Source of the DNA: Halorubrum salinarum | GTDB taxonomy: Archaea > Halobacteriota > Halobacteria > Halobacteriales > Haloferacaceae | DNA: 64,000 nt | Direction: 5' to 3' | Assembly: GCF_013267195.1 (NCBI RefSeq) | Contig: NZ_CP053941.1 | Span: 558,001-622,000 of the forward strand | Shown: positions 23,460-32,111 of the stretch, piece after piece | How the letters are laid out: every line of letters starts with the position of its first letter | Position numbering within the stretch: position 1 is the stretch's first letter | Translations under genes and position numbers: made by a program | Notes under the pieces: generated by a model | The model's input: the letters and a program-made list of their open reading frames with translations, nothing else | Told to the model about the DNA's origin: nothing | The model's database searches: none

Positions 23460-25463
23460 ATGGCGAATGCTCGGGCGCTCCTCGTCCACCCGGAGGAGGG
23501 GAGCGATCGAATCGAGACTGCGCTCGGCGCCGCGGGGTTCGAGGTGACGCGCACGGACACCGCCGCGTCCGCGGTCGCGAAGGCGACGACCGGCGAGTAC
23601 GACTGCGTCGTCAGCGAGTACGCGCTGGCGGGCGACGACGGCGTGGCCCTCGCGACCGCGATCGAGGAGTCCGACGCCGGCGTGCCCGTCGTGATGTTCA
23701 CGGCGACCGACGAGGAGGGCGTGCCGGAGGCCGCCTTCGAGAACGGCGTCGACAGGTTCCTCCAGAAGAACGGGTCGGCGTCGATCGACCGGCTCGTCTC
23801 CGACGTGTCGACCGTCTGCTCCGGCGTCTCCGCCTCGGAGACCCGCCAGGACGTGTCGGACCACGAACCGACCGCGTCGGAGGTGACGCGGGCCGTCGAG
23901 GACGCGCCGATCGGGATCAGCATCAGCGACCCGGACCTCCCGGACTACCCCCTCGTGTACGTCAACGACGCCTGGGAGGAACACACCGGCTACCCGGTCG
24001 AGGAGGCGCTCGGTCGCAACCCGCGGTTCCTCCAGGGGCCGGGGACGGACCCGGAGACCGTCGACGAGATCGCGGAGGCGATCGGCAACGAGGAGGAGGT
24101 GACCGTCGAGATCCGGAACTACCGGCGCGACGGCACCCCGTTCTGGAACGAGCTGACCGTCGCGCCCGTCTACGACGACGACGGCGACCTCGCCCACTAC
24201 GTCGGCTTCCAGAACGACATCAGCGACCGGAAGGAGGCGGAGCGGCTCGCGGAGGAGCGCGCCGAGAAGCTGGCGACCGAGCGGCGCTCGCTCGACAGGG
24301 TGCTCGGCCGGGTGAACGGGCTCCTCAGCGACATCAGCCGCATCCTCGTCGAGAACCGCGACTCGGGGGTCATCTCCGAGCGCGTCTGCGAGGTCATCGC
24401 CGGCGAGCCGGGGTACGCCGGCGGCTGGATCGGCGAGGTCTCGTCGGCGACCGGCCGGCTGGAGATCCGCGCGGCGAGCGGCGTGTCCGTCGAGCCGGGC
24501 GCGTCGTACGACGTCGCCGAGACGCCGGCGGAGGTACAGGAGGCGATCGAGACCGAGGAGCTCCACAGCGGGTCGATAGAGCACGTCGCCGACGGGCCGC
24601 TCGAACCCAAGTCCGCGGGCGGCCGCCGGCTCCTCGTCGTGCCGCTCACGTACGGCGACCGGCAGTACGGCCTGCTGGGGATCTACGGCAACGGGGCGGA
24701 CGTCTTAGCCCGGCGGGAGCGGCGGGTGTGCGAGTCGGTCGGGAAGATGATCGCGAACGGGCTCCACTCCATCGAGACGACGGAGATCCTCACCACCGAC
24801 CGGGTGGTGGAGCTCGTAGTCGGGATCCGCGACGAGACCGCGGCGCTCTCGCGGATCGCGGACGCGGTCGGCGGGGAGGTGGTACACCTCGGGACGACGC
24901 GGCTCGAAGACGACGAGTGCGAGCTGTACTTCCGCGCCGACGGCGAGGACCCGGACCTCGACGAGCTCGCGTCGCTCCCGCTCGTCGAGTCGATGCGGAC
25001 CGTCTCGGAGACGAACGACGGCGTCAGCTTCGCCGTCACCGTCACCGACTCGCCGCCGCTCACCCAGCTGGCGGCTCACGGCGGCGTCGTCACCGAGGCG
25101 ACGGCCACGGCCGACGAGGCGACCCTCACGATCGAGGCGCCGCCCGAGCACGACGTGCGGTCGATCCTCGACGTGTTCCGCGACGAGTACGAGGGCGTCG
25201 AGCTCCGGTCGCGCGTCGAGCGCGAGAGCCGCGACCGCACCGTCGCCGAGTTCGCCGCCGCGGTCGACGAGCGCCTCACCGACCGGCAGCGCGCCGCGCT
25301 GAAGACCGCCGAGCTGAACGGCTACTTCGAGTGGCCGCGCCCGGTCGACGGCTCCGAGATCGCCGAGCGGATGGGGATCACCCGACAGACGTTCCACCAG
25401 CACCTCCGCGCGGCCGAGCGGAAGCTGGTCGAGGCGTACGTCGACCCCCGGTCGGACGGATGA
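23460..25463 (+). CDS. bat: Bacterio-opsin activator (Bat) with receiver-like, PAS/LOV-like, GAF and HTH_10 domains
   Basis: 667 residues. Residues 4-120 fold like a response-regulator receiver, but the acceptor position reads VVSEY, with Glu53 instead of Asp. A PAS domain follows at about 140-265; it carries GRNPRFLQG (185-193), the LOV motif with Pro188 instead of the photoactive Cys. A GAF-like region at about 285-430 precedes the bat-type regulatory region and the C-terminal HTH_10 (LTDRQRAAL...TFHQHLRAAERKLVEAY). It activates bop in Halobacterium. ATG 23460 is used because upstream codons in the same frame (from 23301) are not protein-like. Confidence 0.92.
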   Translation: MANARALLVHPEEGSDRIETALGAAGFEVTRTDTAASAVAKATTGEYDCVVSEYALAGDDGVALATAIEESDAGVPVVMFTATDEEGVPEAAFENGVDRFLQKNGSASIDRLVSDVSTVCSGVSASETRQDVSDHEPTASEVTRAVEDAPIGISISDPDLPDYPLVYVNDAWEEHTGYPVEEALGRNPRFLQGPGTDPETVDEIAEAIGNEEEVTVEIRNYRRDGTPFWNELTVAPVYDDDGDLAHYVGFQNDISDRKEAERLAEERAEKLATERRSLDRVLGRVNGLLSDISRILVENRDSGVISERVCEVIAGEPGYAGGWIGEVSSATGRLEIRAASGVSVEPGASYDVAETPAEVQEAIETEELHSGSIEHVADGPLEPKSAGGRRLLVVPLTYGDRQYGLLGIYGNGADVLARRERRVCESVGKMIANGLHSIETTEILTTDRVVELVVGIRDETAALSRIADAVGGEVVHLGTTRLEDDECELYFRADGEDPDLDELASLPLVESMRTVSETNDGVSFAVTVTDSPPLTQLAAHGGVVTEATATADEATLTIEAPPEHDVRSILDVFRDEYEGVELRSRVERESRDRTVAEFAAAVDERLTDRQRAALKTAELNGYFEWPRPVDGSEIAERMGITRQTFHQHLRAAERKLVEAYVDPRSDG

Positions 25464-25494
25464 CCCGAGCGTCGGCGGCCGATCGCGACGGCGC

Positions 25495-25983
25495 ATGACG
25501 AACGGGGATGACGCGGCCGGCGGCCCGTCAGCGGCGGGCGACGACCCGTTCGCCGCGAGCGACGCGGTCACCGTCGCGGCCGACCCGGAGGCGGTGTTCG
25601 CGTTCCTCGACGACCCCGAGAACCACGCGGCGATCACGCCCGGGCTCACGGACGTGCGGGACGTCGAGCCGCTGGAGAACGGCGGGAAGCGGCTGGCGTA
25701 CACCTATCGGATGGCGGGCGTCGGGATCGACGGCGAGATCGTCCAGACCGTCCACGACCCGCCCGAGCGCCACCAGTTCGAGCTCCGCGGGCGCCTCACC
25801 GGCACCATCGACCTCCGGCTCGCCCCCGTCGAGGGCGGGACGGAGCTGACGTACGCCGCGACGTACGGCCTGCCGGAGAACGCGCTCACGAGGGTCGGCG
25901 CGCCCGTGATCCGCCGGTTCAACGAGCGACAGCTCCGCGCGGCCCTGCGGAACGTCGCCGCGGAGTTCGAGGCGGACGAGTGA
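25495..25983 (+). CDS. SRPBCC-fold (polyketide cyclase-like) protein
   Basis: 162 residues. After an acidic head come the START/SRPBCC features: VTVAADPEAVFAFLDDPENHAAITPG, then alternating strands (YTYRMAGVGIDGEIVQTV, FELRGRLTGTIDLRL, GTELTYAATYGLP) and a long C-terminal helix. This fold encloses a hydrophobic ligand; which one is unknown. It starts 31 bp after bat on the same strand and may be read in the same transcript. Confidence 0.75.
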   Translation: MTNGDDAAGGPSAAGDDPFAASDAVTVAADPEAVFAFLDDPENHAAITPGLTDVRDVEPLENGGKRLAYTYRMAGVGIDGEIVQTVHDPPERHQFELRGRLTGTIDLRLAPVEGGTELTYAATYGLPENALTRVGAPVIRRFNERQLRAALRNVAAEFEADE

Positions 25984-26081
25984 GTGGATCGACGGGGACG
26001 CCGGGGGCGGACCGGGGGACGGCGTTGCGATCGGGGTGTCGGCGGGCGAACTATTAACCGTTCGATGGTCTAAACGGGGGT

Positions 26082-27218
26082 ATGGATCCGATCACCCTCC
26101 AATCCGGACTCGGCCTCGGGCTCGTCGGCGTCGGGCTGCTGGCGCTGCTGCTCGTGGTCGTCACGCTCTGGCAGTCGTTCGAGATCGTCGACGCGTACGA
26201 GAAGAAGACGCTCACCGTCTTCGGCGAGTACCGCAAGCTGCTCGAACCCGGTATCAACCTCATCCCGCCGTTCGTCTCCCGGACGTACCCGTTCGACATG
26301 CGGACGCAGACGCTGGACGTGCCGCGGCAGGAGGCGATCACGCGGGACAACTCCCCCGTGACCGCCGACGCGGTCGTCTACATCAAGGTGATGGACGCCA
26401 AGAAGGCGTTCCTCGAGGTCGACGACTACAAGAAGGCCGTCTCGAACCTCGCGCAGACCACCCTGCGGGCCGTCCTCGGCGACATGGAACTCGACGACAC
26501 GCTGAACAAGCGCCAGGAGATCAACGCGAAGATCCGCAAGGAGCTCGACGAGCCCACCGACGAGTGGGGGATCCGCGTCGAGAGCGTCGAGGTCCGCGAG
26601 GTCAACCCCTCGAAGGACGTCCAGCAGGCGATGGAGCAGCAGACCTCCGCCGAGCGCCGTCGCCGCGCGATGATCCTCGAAGCGCAGGGGGAACGCCGCT
26701 CCGCCGTCGAGCAGGCGGAAGGTGACAAGCAGTCCAACATCATCCGCGCGCAAGGTGAAAAGCAGTCCCAGATCCTCGAAGCGCAGGGGGACGCCATCTC
26801 GACCGTCCTTCGCGCCCGCTCCGCGGAATCGATGGGCGAGCGCGCCATCATCGAGCGCGGCATGGAGACGCTCGAAGAGATCGGGAAGGGCGAGTCCACC
26901 ACCTTCGTCCTCCCGCAGGAGCTCACCAGCCTCGTCGGCCGCTACGGCAAGGCCCTCTCCGGCTCCGACGTCCAGGAGATGGAGGGGCTCGACGGCAAGG
27001 AGTTCGACGCCGACACGCGGAAGATGCTCGGGCTCGACGACATCGACGAGATCCTCGGCCAGATCGAGGAGTCCGCGGAGATGAACGTCGAGGAGTTAGA
27101 GAAGGAGGCGGAGGCCGTGAAGGCGGGCGACGCCGGCGCGAGCATCAGGTCGGCCGACGAGGTCATTCAAGAGATGGACGACGAGGAGGCGCCCGCCGAG
27201 GTCGAGAAAGAGGAGTAA
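26082..27218 (+). CDS. SPFH/band 7 (stomatin-prohibitin) membrane protein
   Basis: 378 residues. One N-terminal membrane helix (GLGLVGVGLLALLLVVVTLW) precedes the SPFH domain (FEIVDAYEKKTLTVFGEYRKLLEPGINLIPPF, TRDNSPVTADAVVYIKV). A long coiled coil is rich in AQGE and AEGDKQ repeats (about 200-260). The tail is very acidic and ends in EVEKEE. Such proteins form membrane scaffolds. No NfeD partner lies beside it. CTATTAACC (26051-26059) is a TATA-like element about 27 bases before the ATG, suggesting a leaderless mRNA. Confidence 0.9.
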   Translation: MDPITLQSGLGLGLVGVGLLALLLVVVTLWQSFEIVDAYEKKTLTVFGEYRKLLEPGINLIPPFVSRTYPFDMRTQTLDVPRQEAITRDNSPVTADAVVYIKVMDAKKAFLEVDDYKKAVSNLAQTTLRAVLGDMELDDTLNKRQEINAKIRKELDEPTDEWGIRVESVEVREVNPSKDVQQAMEQQTSAERRRRAMILEAQGERRSAVEQAEGDKQSNIIRAQGEKQSQILEAQGDAISTVLRARSAESMGERAIIERGMETLEEIGKGESTTFVLPQELTSLVGRYGKALSGSDVQEMEGLDGKEFDADTRKMLGLDDIDEILGQIEESAEMNVEELEKEAEAVKAGDAGASIRSADEVIQEMDDEEAPAEVEKEE

Positions 27219-27308
27219 ACCCCCGCGAAACACCGTCGGAGACCGCGTTTTCCGCCGCGAACCTGTCGCGAGCGAAGTGCTTTTGTCGCGGCGTAGGCTA
27301 CTGAGACT

Positions 27309-27917
27309 GTGACAGAGGGGTTCGACGGGCAGAAGCGCGAGACGCTCCGGCGGTTCGCCGCGGTCGGAGCGGCCGCGCCGTTCGTCGGGACCGCGAGCGC
27401 CGACGACGGCGGCGACGAGAACGAGACGCGGGAGGCGATCCGCGGCTACGTGCCGACGACCCCCGGCGCGCACTTCTCGAAGCTCCGCGACGACCTCAGA
27501 CTCGGCACCGGCGAGGCGCAGTACCACCTCCGGAAGCTGGAGGAGGCGGGCGCGATAGAGTCGGAGAAGGACGACGACTACCGGCGCTTCTTCCCCGCCG
27601 GCCGGTTCGACGAGACGGACAAGCGGGCGCTCGGCTACCTCCGCCGAGAGACGCCGCGGGGGATGATCCTCGCGCTGTTGCGCGACCCCGACGCGACGGG
27701 CGCCGACCTCGCGAGCGCCCTCGGCGTCTCGCGGCCGGCGATAAGCGCGGCGGCGGCGGACTTGGAGCGCGCCGGCCTCCTCGACCGGACCGACGGCTAC
27801 GCGCTGACCGAGCCGGAGCGGCTGCTCACGCTCGTCGTCCGGTACGCCGACTCCTTCGACGCCGCCGCGGTCGCCGTCGCCGACGACGCGGCGTCGCTGG
27901 TCTCGTACGACCCCTGA
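27309..27917 (+). CDS. Winged-helix transcription regulator with Tat-like N-terminus
   Basis: 202 residues from a GTG. Two winged-helix modules are visible: the first around GYVPTTPGAHFSKLRDDLRLGTGEAQYHLRKLEEAGAIES, the second around GADLASALGVSRPAISAAAADLERAGLLDR. The N-terminus is odd for a DNA-binding protein: KRETLRRFAAVGAAAPFVGTASADD looks like a twin-arginine signal with a hydrophobic core and an A-x-A site. It may simply be a membrane-associated or mispredicted N-terminus. Targets are unknown. Confidence 0.78.
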   Translation: MTEGFDGQKRETLRRFAAVGAAAPFVGTASADDGGDENETREAIRGYVPTTPGAHFSKLRDDLRLGTGEAQYHLRKLEEAGAIESEKDDDYRRFFPAGRFDETDKRALGYLRRETPRGMILALLRDPDATGADLASALGVSRPAISAAAADLERAGLLDRTDGYALTEPERLLTLVVRYADSFDAAAVAVADDAASLVSYDP

Positions 27918-27932
27918 TCGTGCGGCCGGCAG

Positions 27933-28187
27933 TCAGGCCGTCACCATCCACGTCGTCCCCGACGAGTAGCCCCACTTTTCGACGTCGATGTCGGTGGCCG
28001 CGTCGGCGACGGCGCTCATGTTCGCGCCGACCTCCTTCGCGGAGAGGCCGAGGTCGTCGGCGATCAGCCGCGACTTGAAGTACGTCCGGTCGGCCGCGTT
28101 CTCGCGGAGGTATCGCAGGATCTGCGACTGTTTCGCGGAGAGGCCGCTCGATTCGGCTGCGACCGCGTCCAACTGGGCAGTGCTCAT
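27933..28187 (-). CDS. Small haloarchaeal winged-helix-like protein (DUF7123 type)
   Basis: 84 residues. GLSAKQSQILRYLRENAADRTYFKSRLIADDLGLSAKEVGANMSAVADAA reads as a helix-turn-helix module, followed by the strand region EKWGYSSGTTWMVTA. ATG 28187 was chosen; a longer start at 28289 adds a basic segment over the promoter. It probably binds DNA, but no target is indicated. It faces the preceding regulator gene tail to tail. Confidence 0.75.
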   Translation of the reverse strand: MSTAQLDAVAAESSGLSAKQSQILRYLRENAADRTYFKSRLIADDLGLSAKEVGANMSAVADAATDIDVEKWGYSSGTTWMVTA

Positions 28188-28349
28188 ACCCGATCCACGC
28201 CGGCGTCCGACATAAGGCGGTTGGTAGACGGGGTTAACACGCCGCTGTCGTGCGGTTTCGTCCCGGAACCGGAGCGAGATCGCCGCCACGCGACCGCGTT
28301 TGGGTACGGTGTCCGAACCGCGGCGGCCGCCGGCGGCGCCGCGGGCCGC

Positions 28350-28922
28350 TCAGTACAGGTCCGAGACGAAGGGGCCGAGCGCGCCGCTCACGCCGGCCGC
28401 GAGCGCCTCGGCTCGGTCGACGCGGCCGGCGGTGAGCGCACCCGCGGCGCCGCCGCGCTCCGCGACGCCCTCGGTGTCGAGGAGGTCGTCCATCACGGGG
28501 CCGAGCTCCGCCCCGTCGGCGAGGCGGGCGGCGACGCTTGCCGGGAGCGCGAGGCTCGGGCCGGCCCCGCGGCCGACGCGGTCGCCGTCGGTCACCGCCG
28601 CCCACATGATCAGGTAGCGGTCGTCGGTCCCGTCGAACCCGGCGACGCCGCCCTCGACGCCGACGCCGAGGTCGAACGTCGCTGCGTCGCCGCCGCTCGG
28701 CGACGCGTCGAGGACGGCCGCGGCCCGGTTCTCGGCGCCGGCGATCGTCTCCGCGTGGCCCCGGGGCTGTTCGCTCACGCCGGAGTCGACGGGGACCGAC
28801 TCGATGGCGACGCCCGTCGGGGCGCCGGGGAGGTCGGCGTCCGCCGCCGATCCGAGGGCCAGTTCGACCGCGCGCCGCTTCACCGGGTTGCCGCTGCCGA
28901 CGCCGACTCGCAGGGTCGTCAT
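28350..28922 (-). CDS. Inosine/xanthosine triphosphatase (YjjX/DUF84 family)
   Basis: 190 residues. The family start LRVGVGSGNPVKRRAVELAL, the middle VDSGVSEQPRGHAETIAGAENRA and GVGVEGGVAG are all present. The enzyme hydrolyses non-canonical purine nucleoside triphosphates (ITP, XTP) and so keeps them out of nucleic acids. Its ATG overlaps the stop of the cobalamin-binding-type gene (ATGA), so the pair is co-translated. Confidence 0.85.
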   Translation of the reverse strand: MTTLRVGVGSGNPVKRRAVELALGSAADADLPGAPTGVAIESVPVDSGVSEQPRGHAETIAGAENRAAAVLDASPSGGDAATFDLGVGVEGGVAGFDGTDDRYLIMWAAVTDGDRVGRGAGPSLALPASVAARLADGAELGPVMDDLLDTEGVAERGGAAGALTAGRVDRAEALAAGVSGALGPFVSDLY

Positions 28923-29716
28923 GGTCGGTCCTCGTCGCCCGGGGTCGAAAACGCGTCGGGATGGAGCAGCCGCGCCAGGTGCTCGACGCCGTCGACGAGG
29001 GCGGGGCTCGGCTGGTTGAGCAGGGAGTCGTCGACGACGTGGACGGGGGCGTCGATCCAGTCGCGCTCCGCGACGGCCGCGGGGTCGACGCGGTCGCCGC
29101 GCCCGCAGACGTGGACGACGACGTGGTCCGGGTCGGCGCGCGAGACGGCGGCGGGGTCGACCTCGCGGGAGCGCTCCCCGGGGTCGACGAACGGGTAGCG
29201 GCCGCCCGCGGCGCGGACGGCGTCGGGGACCCAGTTGCCGGCCGCCATCGGCGGGTCGGACCACTCCTCGCAGTACGCGGTCGGGCGGGGGCGGTCGGCG
29301 ACGGCCTCGGCGATCCGGTCGAGGCGCTCGCGCGCGTCGGCGGCGAGTCGCTCGCCGGCCTCGGGGCGGCCGACGTCTCGCCCCCGGGCGGCGAACCCGT
29401 CGAGGGCGTCGTCGAGGGTCGCCGGCTCGCGGTGCGCGACGTCGAGGCCGCGCTCGCGGCAGTCGTCGGCGAGGTCGGCCTGGAGCCCGTCGCTCGTGAG
29501 GACGACGTCGGGGTCGAGGTCGGCGACGCGGTCGAGGTCGGGGTTCAGCCAGCCGCCGACGACCGTCGGGGCGTCGGCGCCGTGCGCGGACCCGGCGCCC
29601 GCGTCGGCCGGGAGGTCGCAGTGGGCGGTGACGCCGACGAGGCGGTCGGCCGCATCGAGCGCGGCGACCGTCGCGGTCGCGCTCGGCGCGAGCGAGACGA
29701 CGCGGGGCGCGGACAT
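28919..29716 (-). CDS. Cobalamin-binding (BtuF-like) protein without signal peptide
   Basis: 265 residues. The ABC-transporter substrate-binding fold of the BtuF type is seen in RVVSLAPSATATVAALDAADRLVGVTAHCDLP, DLDPDVVLTSDGLQADLADDCRERG and the later DHVVVHVCGRGDRVDP. It has no signal peptide or lipobox, so the protein should stay in the cytoplasm, unlike ordinary BtuF. Cytoplasmic homologues of this kind are common in haloarchaea; the ligand is unproven. It overlaps the next gene by ATGA. Confidence 0.8.
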   Translation of the reverse strand: MSAPRVVSLAPSATATVAALDAADRLVGVTAHCDLPADAGAGSAHGADAPTVVGGWLNPDLDRVADLDPDVVLTSDGLQADLADDCRERGLDVAHREPATLDDALDGFAARGRDVGRPEAGERLAADARERLDRIAEAVADRPRPTAYCEEWSDPPMAAGNWVPDAVRAAGGRYPFVDPGERSREVDPAAVSRADPDHVVVHVCGRGDRVDPAAVAERDWIDAPVHVVDDSLLNQPSPALVDGVEHLARLLHPDAFSTPGDEDRP

Positions 29717-29954
29717 ACCGGCCTATCCGTCCGCGACCGTGTCAACGGTTTCGGTCCCGGCGGCCGCCGGAGGCGGGGTTCGAGGGCGCGTGACGGCGCG
29801 TCGCCGCCGATCCCGAGATCGGCGAAAACACGTGATAGATCGTGTCCTTTCGTCGGGATTCGAGCGACACGTTCCGGTCGTTTTAAGTTGTGTTCCGCCG
29901 ACGGTAAACCAAGATCGCTCTCGGGCAGTTTCAGTTTCCGGGGGCAACCGAGCT

Positions 29955-30929
29955 ATGAGTGAACGACTACACACACGGGGGAGTCGCTCCCGAACGGAGA
30001 CGAACGAGGAGGAATCGGAGAGCACCGACGAGACGCTGAGCTGCCCGGAGTGCGGCGGCCACGTCATCAACGACGAGGAGCACGGCGAGACGGTCTGTAG
30101 CGACTGCGGCCTCGTCGTCGAGGCGGACTCGGTCGACCGCGGCCCGGAGTGGCGCGCGTTCGACTCCCGCGAGAAGGACGAGAAGAGCCGCGTCGGCGCC
30201 CCGACCACGAACACGATGCACGACAAGGGGCTCTCGACGAACATCGACTGGCGCGACAAGGACGCGTACGGCCGCTCGCTCGGCGCGCGCCAGCGGCAGA
30301 AGATGCAGCGGCTCCGCAAGTGGAACGAGCGGTTCCGTACCCGCGACTCGAAAGAGCGCAACCTGAAGCAGGCGCTCGGCGAGATCGACCGCATGGCCTC
30401 GGCGCAGGGCCTCCCGGACAACGTCCGCGAGACGGCCTCCGTCATCTACCGCCGCGCGCTCGACGAGGACCTCCTCCCCGGCCGCTCCATCGAGGGCGTC
30501 TCCACCTCCTGCGTGTACGCCGCCGCCCGGATGGCGGGCGTCCCGCGCTCGCTCGACGAGATCGCCGACGTGTCGCGCGTCGAGAAGGCCGAGATCGCCC
30601 GGACGTACCGGTACGTCGTCCGCGAGCTCAAGCTCGAAGTGAAGCCGGCCGACCCCGAGCAGTACGTGCCCCGGTTCGCCTCCGACCTGGAGCTCTCCGA
30701 GGAGTCCGAGATGCGCGCGAAGAGCCTCCTGCGCAACGCCAAGGAGAAGGGCGTCCACTCGGGCAAGTCGCCGGTCGGCCTCGCCGCGGCCGCCGTCTAC
30801 GCCGCCGCGCTGCTCACGAACGAGAAGACGACGCAGGCCGCGGTCTCGGAGGTCGCCGACATCTCCGAGGTCACCATCCGGAACCGCTACCACGAGCTGC
30901 TGGAGGCCGAGGACGGCCTCGTCGCGTAA
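29955..30929 (+). CDS. tfb: Transcription initiation factor TFB
   Basis: 324 residues. An N-terminal zinc ribbon (CPECGGHVINDEEHGETVCSDCG) is followed by the B-finger region (DRGPEWRAFDSREKDEKSRVG) and the conserved linker around TTNTMHDKGLSTNIDW. Two cyclin-like repeats follow (about 110-210 and 215-310), the second with TIRNRYHEL. It bridges TBP on the TATA box with RNA polymerase. Haloarchaea have several TFBs, so the exact paralogue number is not given. TTTTAAGT at 29880-29887 suggests a leader of about 45 bases. Confidence 0.95.
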   Translation: MSERLHTRGSRSRTETNEEESESTDETLSCPECGGHVINDEEHGETVCSDCGLVVEADSVDRGPEWRAFDSREKDEKSRVGAPTTNTMHDKGLSTNIDWRDKDAYGRSLGARQRQKMQRLRKWNERFRTRDSKERNLKQALGEIDRMASAQGLPDNVRETASVIYRRALDEDLLPGRSIEGVSTSCVYAAARMAGVPRSLDEIADVSRVEKAEIARTYRYVVRELKLEVKPADPEQYVPRFASDLELSEESEMRAKSLLRNAKEKGVHSGKSPVGLAAAAVYAAALLTNEKTTQAAVSEVADISEVTIRNRYHELLEAEDGLVA

Positions 30930-31013
30930 CTCGCGCGCTCTTCCTCGATCCCCCGCTCCTGCTGGCCCCCGCCAACCCGACCAGCTAAGTCCCCGCCCGC
31001 GGAACGCCCGCGT

Positions 31014-31721
31014 ATGTTCGAGGAGTACGTCCTCGCCGCGAGCACGGCGGACCTCTCGGCGGAGCCGGCCGCCCGCGAGCACGCCGACGCCGTCGAGTTC
31101 CGGATGGACCTCGCGAGCGACCCGCTCGACCAGCTTGCGGACTACGACGGCGAGCTCCCGCTGCTCGTCACGAACCGGGCGTCGTGGGAGGGCGGCGAGG
31201 CGGACGGGCTCGGCCGCTACGACGCGCTCTCGGACGCGATCAGTCGCGACGCGGTCGCCGCGGTCGACGTCGAGCTCGCCGCGCTGCGCGGGACGCACCC
31301 CGACCCGGCCGAGGCGTCGCACGCGACCGCGCTGCGCGATGCGGCCCGCGAGGCCGGCGTCGCGGTCGTCGCATCCGTCCACGACTTCGAGTCGACGCCC
31401 GAGCCCGCCGCGCTGGTGGACCTCCTCGCCGACGCCGCGAGCGAGGGCGACGTGGGGAAGCTGGCGACGACGGCGACGGCGCCGGGCGACGCGCTCGCGA
31501 TGATCGAGGCGACCCACGAGGCGACCGCGGCGGGCCACCGCGTCGCGACGATGTGCATGGGCGAGCCGGGCCGGCACACCCGCGCGGTCACCCCGCTGTA
31601 CGGGTCGAAGATCGGCTACGCGCCCGTCGACGCCGCGGACGCGACCGCGCCCGGACAGTACCCGCTCGCGACGCTCAGGGACCTCGTCAACGGGCTGCGA
31701 GCGGTCGACCCGGAGGCGTAG
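31014..31721 (+). CDS. aroD: 3-dehydroquinate dehydratase, type I
   Basis: 235 residues. The type I enzyme's Schiff-base lysine is Lys149 in GDVGKLATTA, and the general-base histidine is His123 in SVHDFEST. EFRMDLAS near residue 28 holds the substrate-binding Glu-Phe-Arg. It dehydrates 3-dehydroquinate in the shikimate route to aromatic amino acids. No other aro genes are adjacent. Confidence 0.93.
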   Translation: MFEEYVLAASTADLSAEPAAREHADAVEFRMDLASDPLDQLADYDGELPLLVTNRASWEGGEADGLGRYDALSDAISRDAVAAVDVELAALRGTHPDPAEASHATALRDAAREAGVAVVASVHDFESTPEPAALVDLLADAASEGDVGKLATTATAPGDALAMIEATHEATAAGHRVATMCMGEPGRHTRAVTPLYGSKIGYAPVDAADATAPGQYPLATLRDLVNGLRAVDPEA

Positions 31722-31786
31722 GAGGTCGCCGCTCGGTCGAACGGGACGAATATTTTTCACCGGCGCCGTCGAAGATAACGGGTGAG

Positions 31787-31975
31787 ATGGCCCTCCTCCG
31801 ATCGAACCAGTCGTCGCTGGTCTCCGCGTTCGGCCTCCTGATCGCCCTCGTCGCGGTCGTCGGCACCCGCTTCCTCGGCTGGGAGTGGGGGTCCGGCCGG
31901 CTCGTTCCGACCCTCATCGGGGGCGCGGTCGCCGGGGTCGCCGTCGCGGTCGTCGCCGCGCGGCTGCTGGACTGA
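31787..31975 (+). CDS. Small two-span membrane protein, 62 residues
   Basis: Two hydrophobic helices (LVSAFGLLIALVAVVGTRFLGW and LVPTLIGGAVAGVAVAVVAARLL) flank the turn EWGSGR. A TATA-like AATATTTTTC at 31749-31758 lies about 33 bases before the ATG. The layout is ordinary for haloarchaeal small membrane proteins; function unknown. Confidence 0.55.
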   Translation: MALLRSNQSSLVSAFGLLIALVAVVGTRFLGWEWGSGRLVPTLIGGAVAGVAVAVVAARLLD

Positions 31976-32111
31976 GCGACGCGCGCCGACCGGTTCGAGC
32001 CGCCCGCCAGCCGCCGGCTCGTCGCGCGGTCAGGCGTCCGTCGCGGTCGGGCGTCCGTCAGGGCCGGCGCGGAGCCAAACCGCTTTACGACCGCCCCCGT
32101 AAGTGCGGGCA

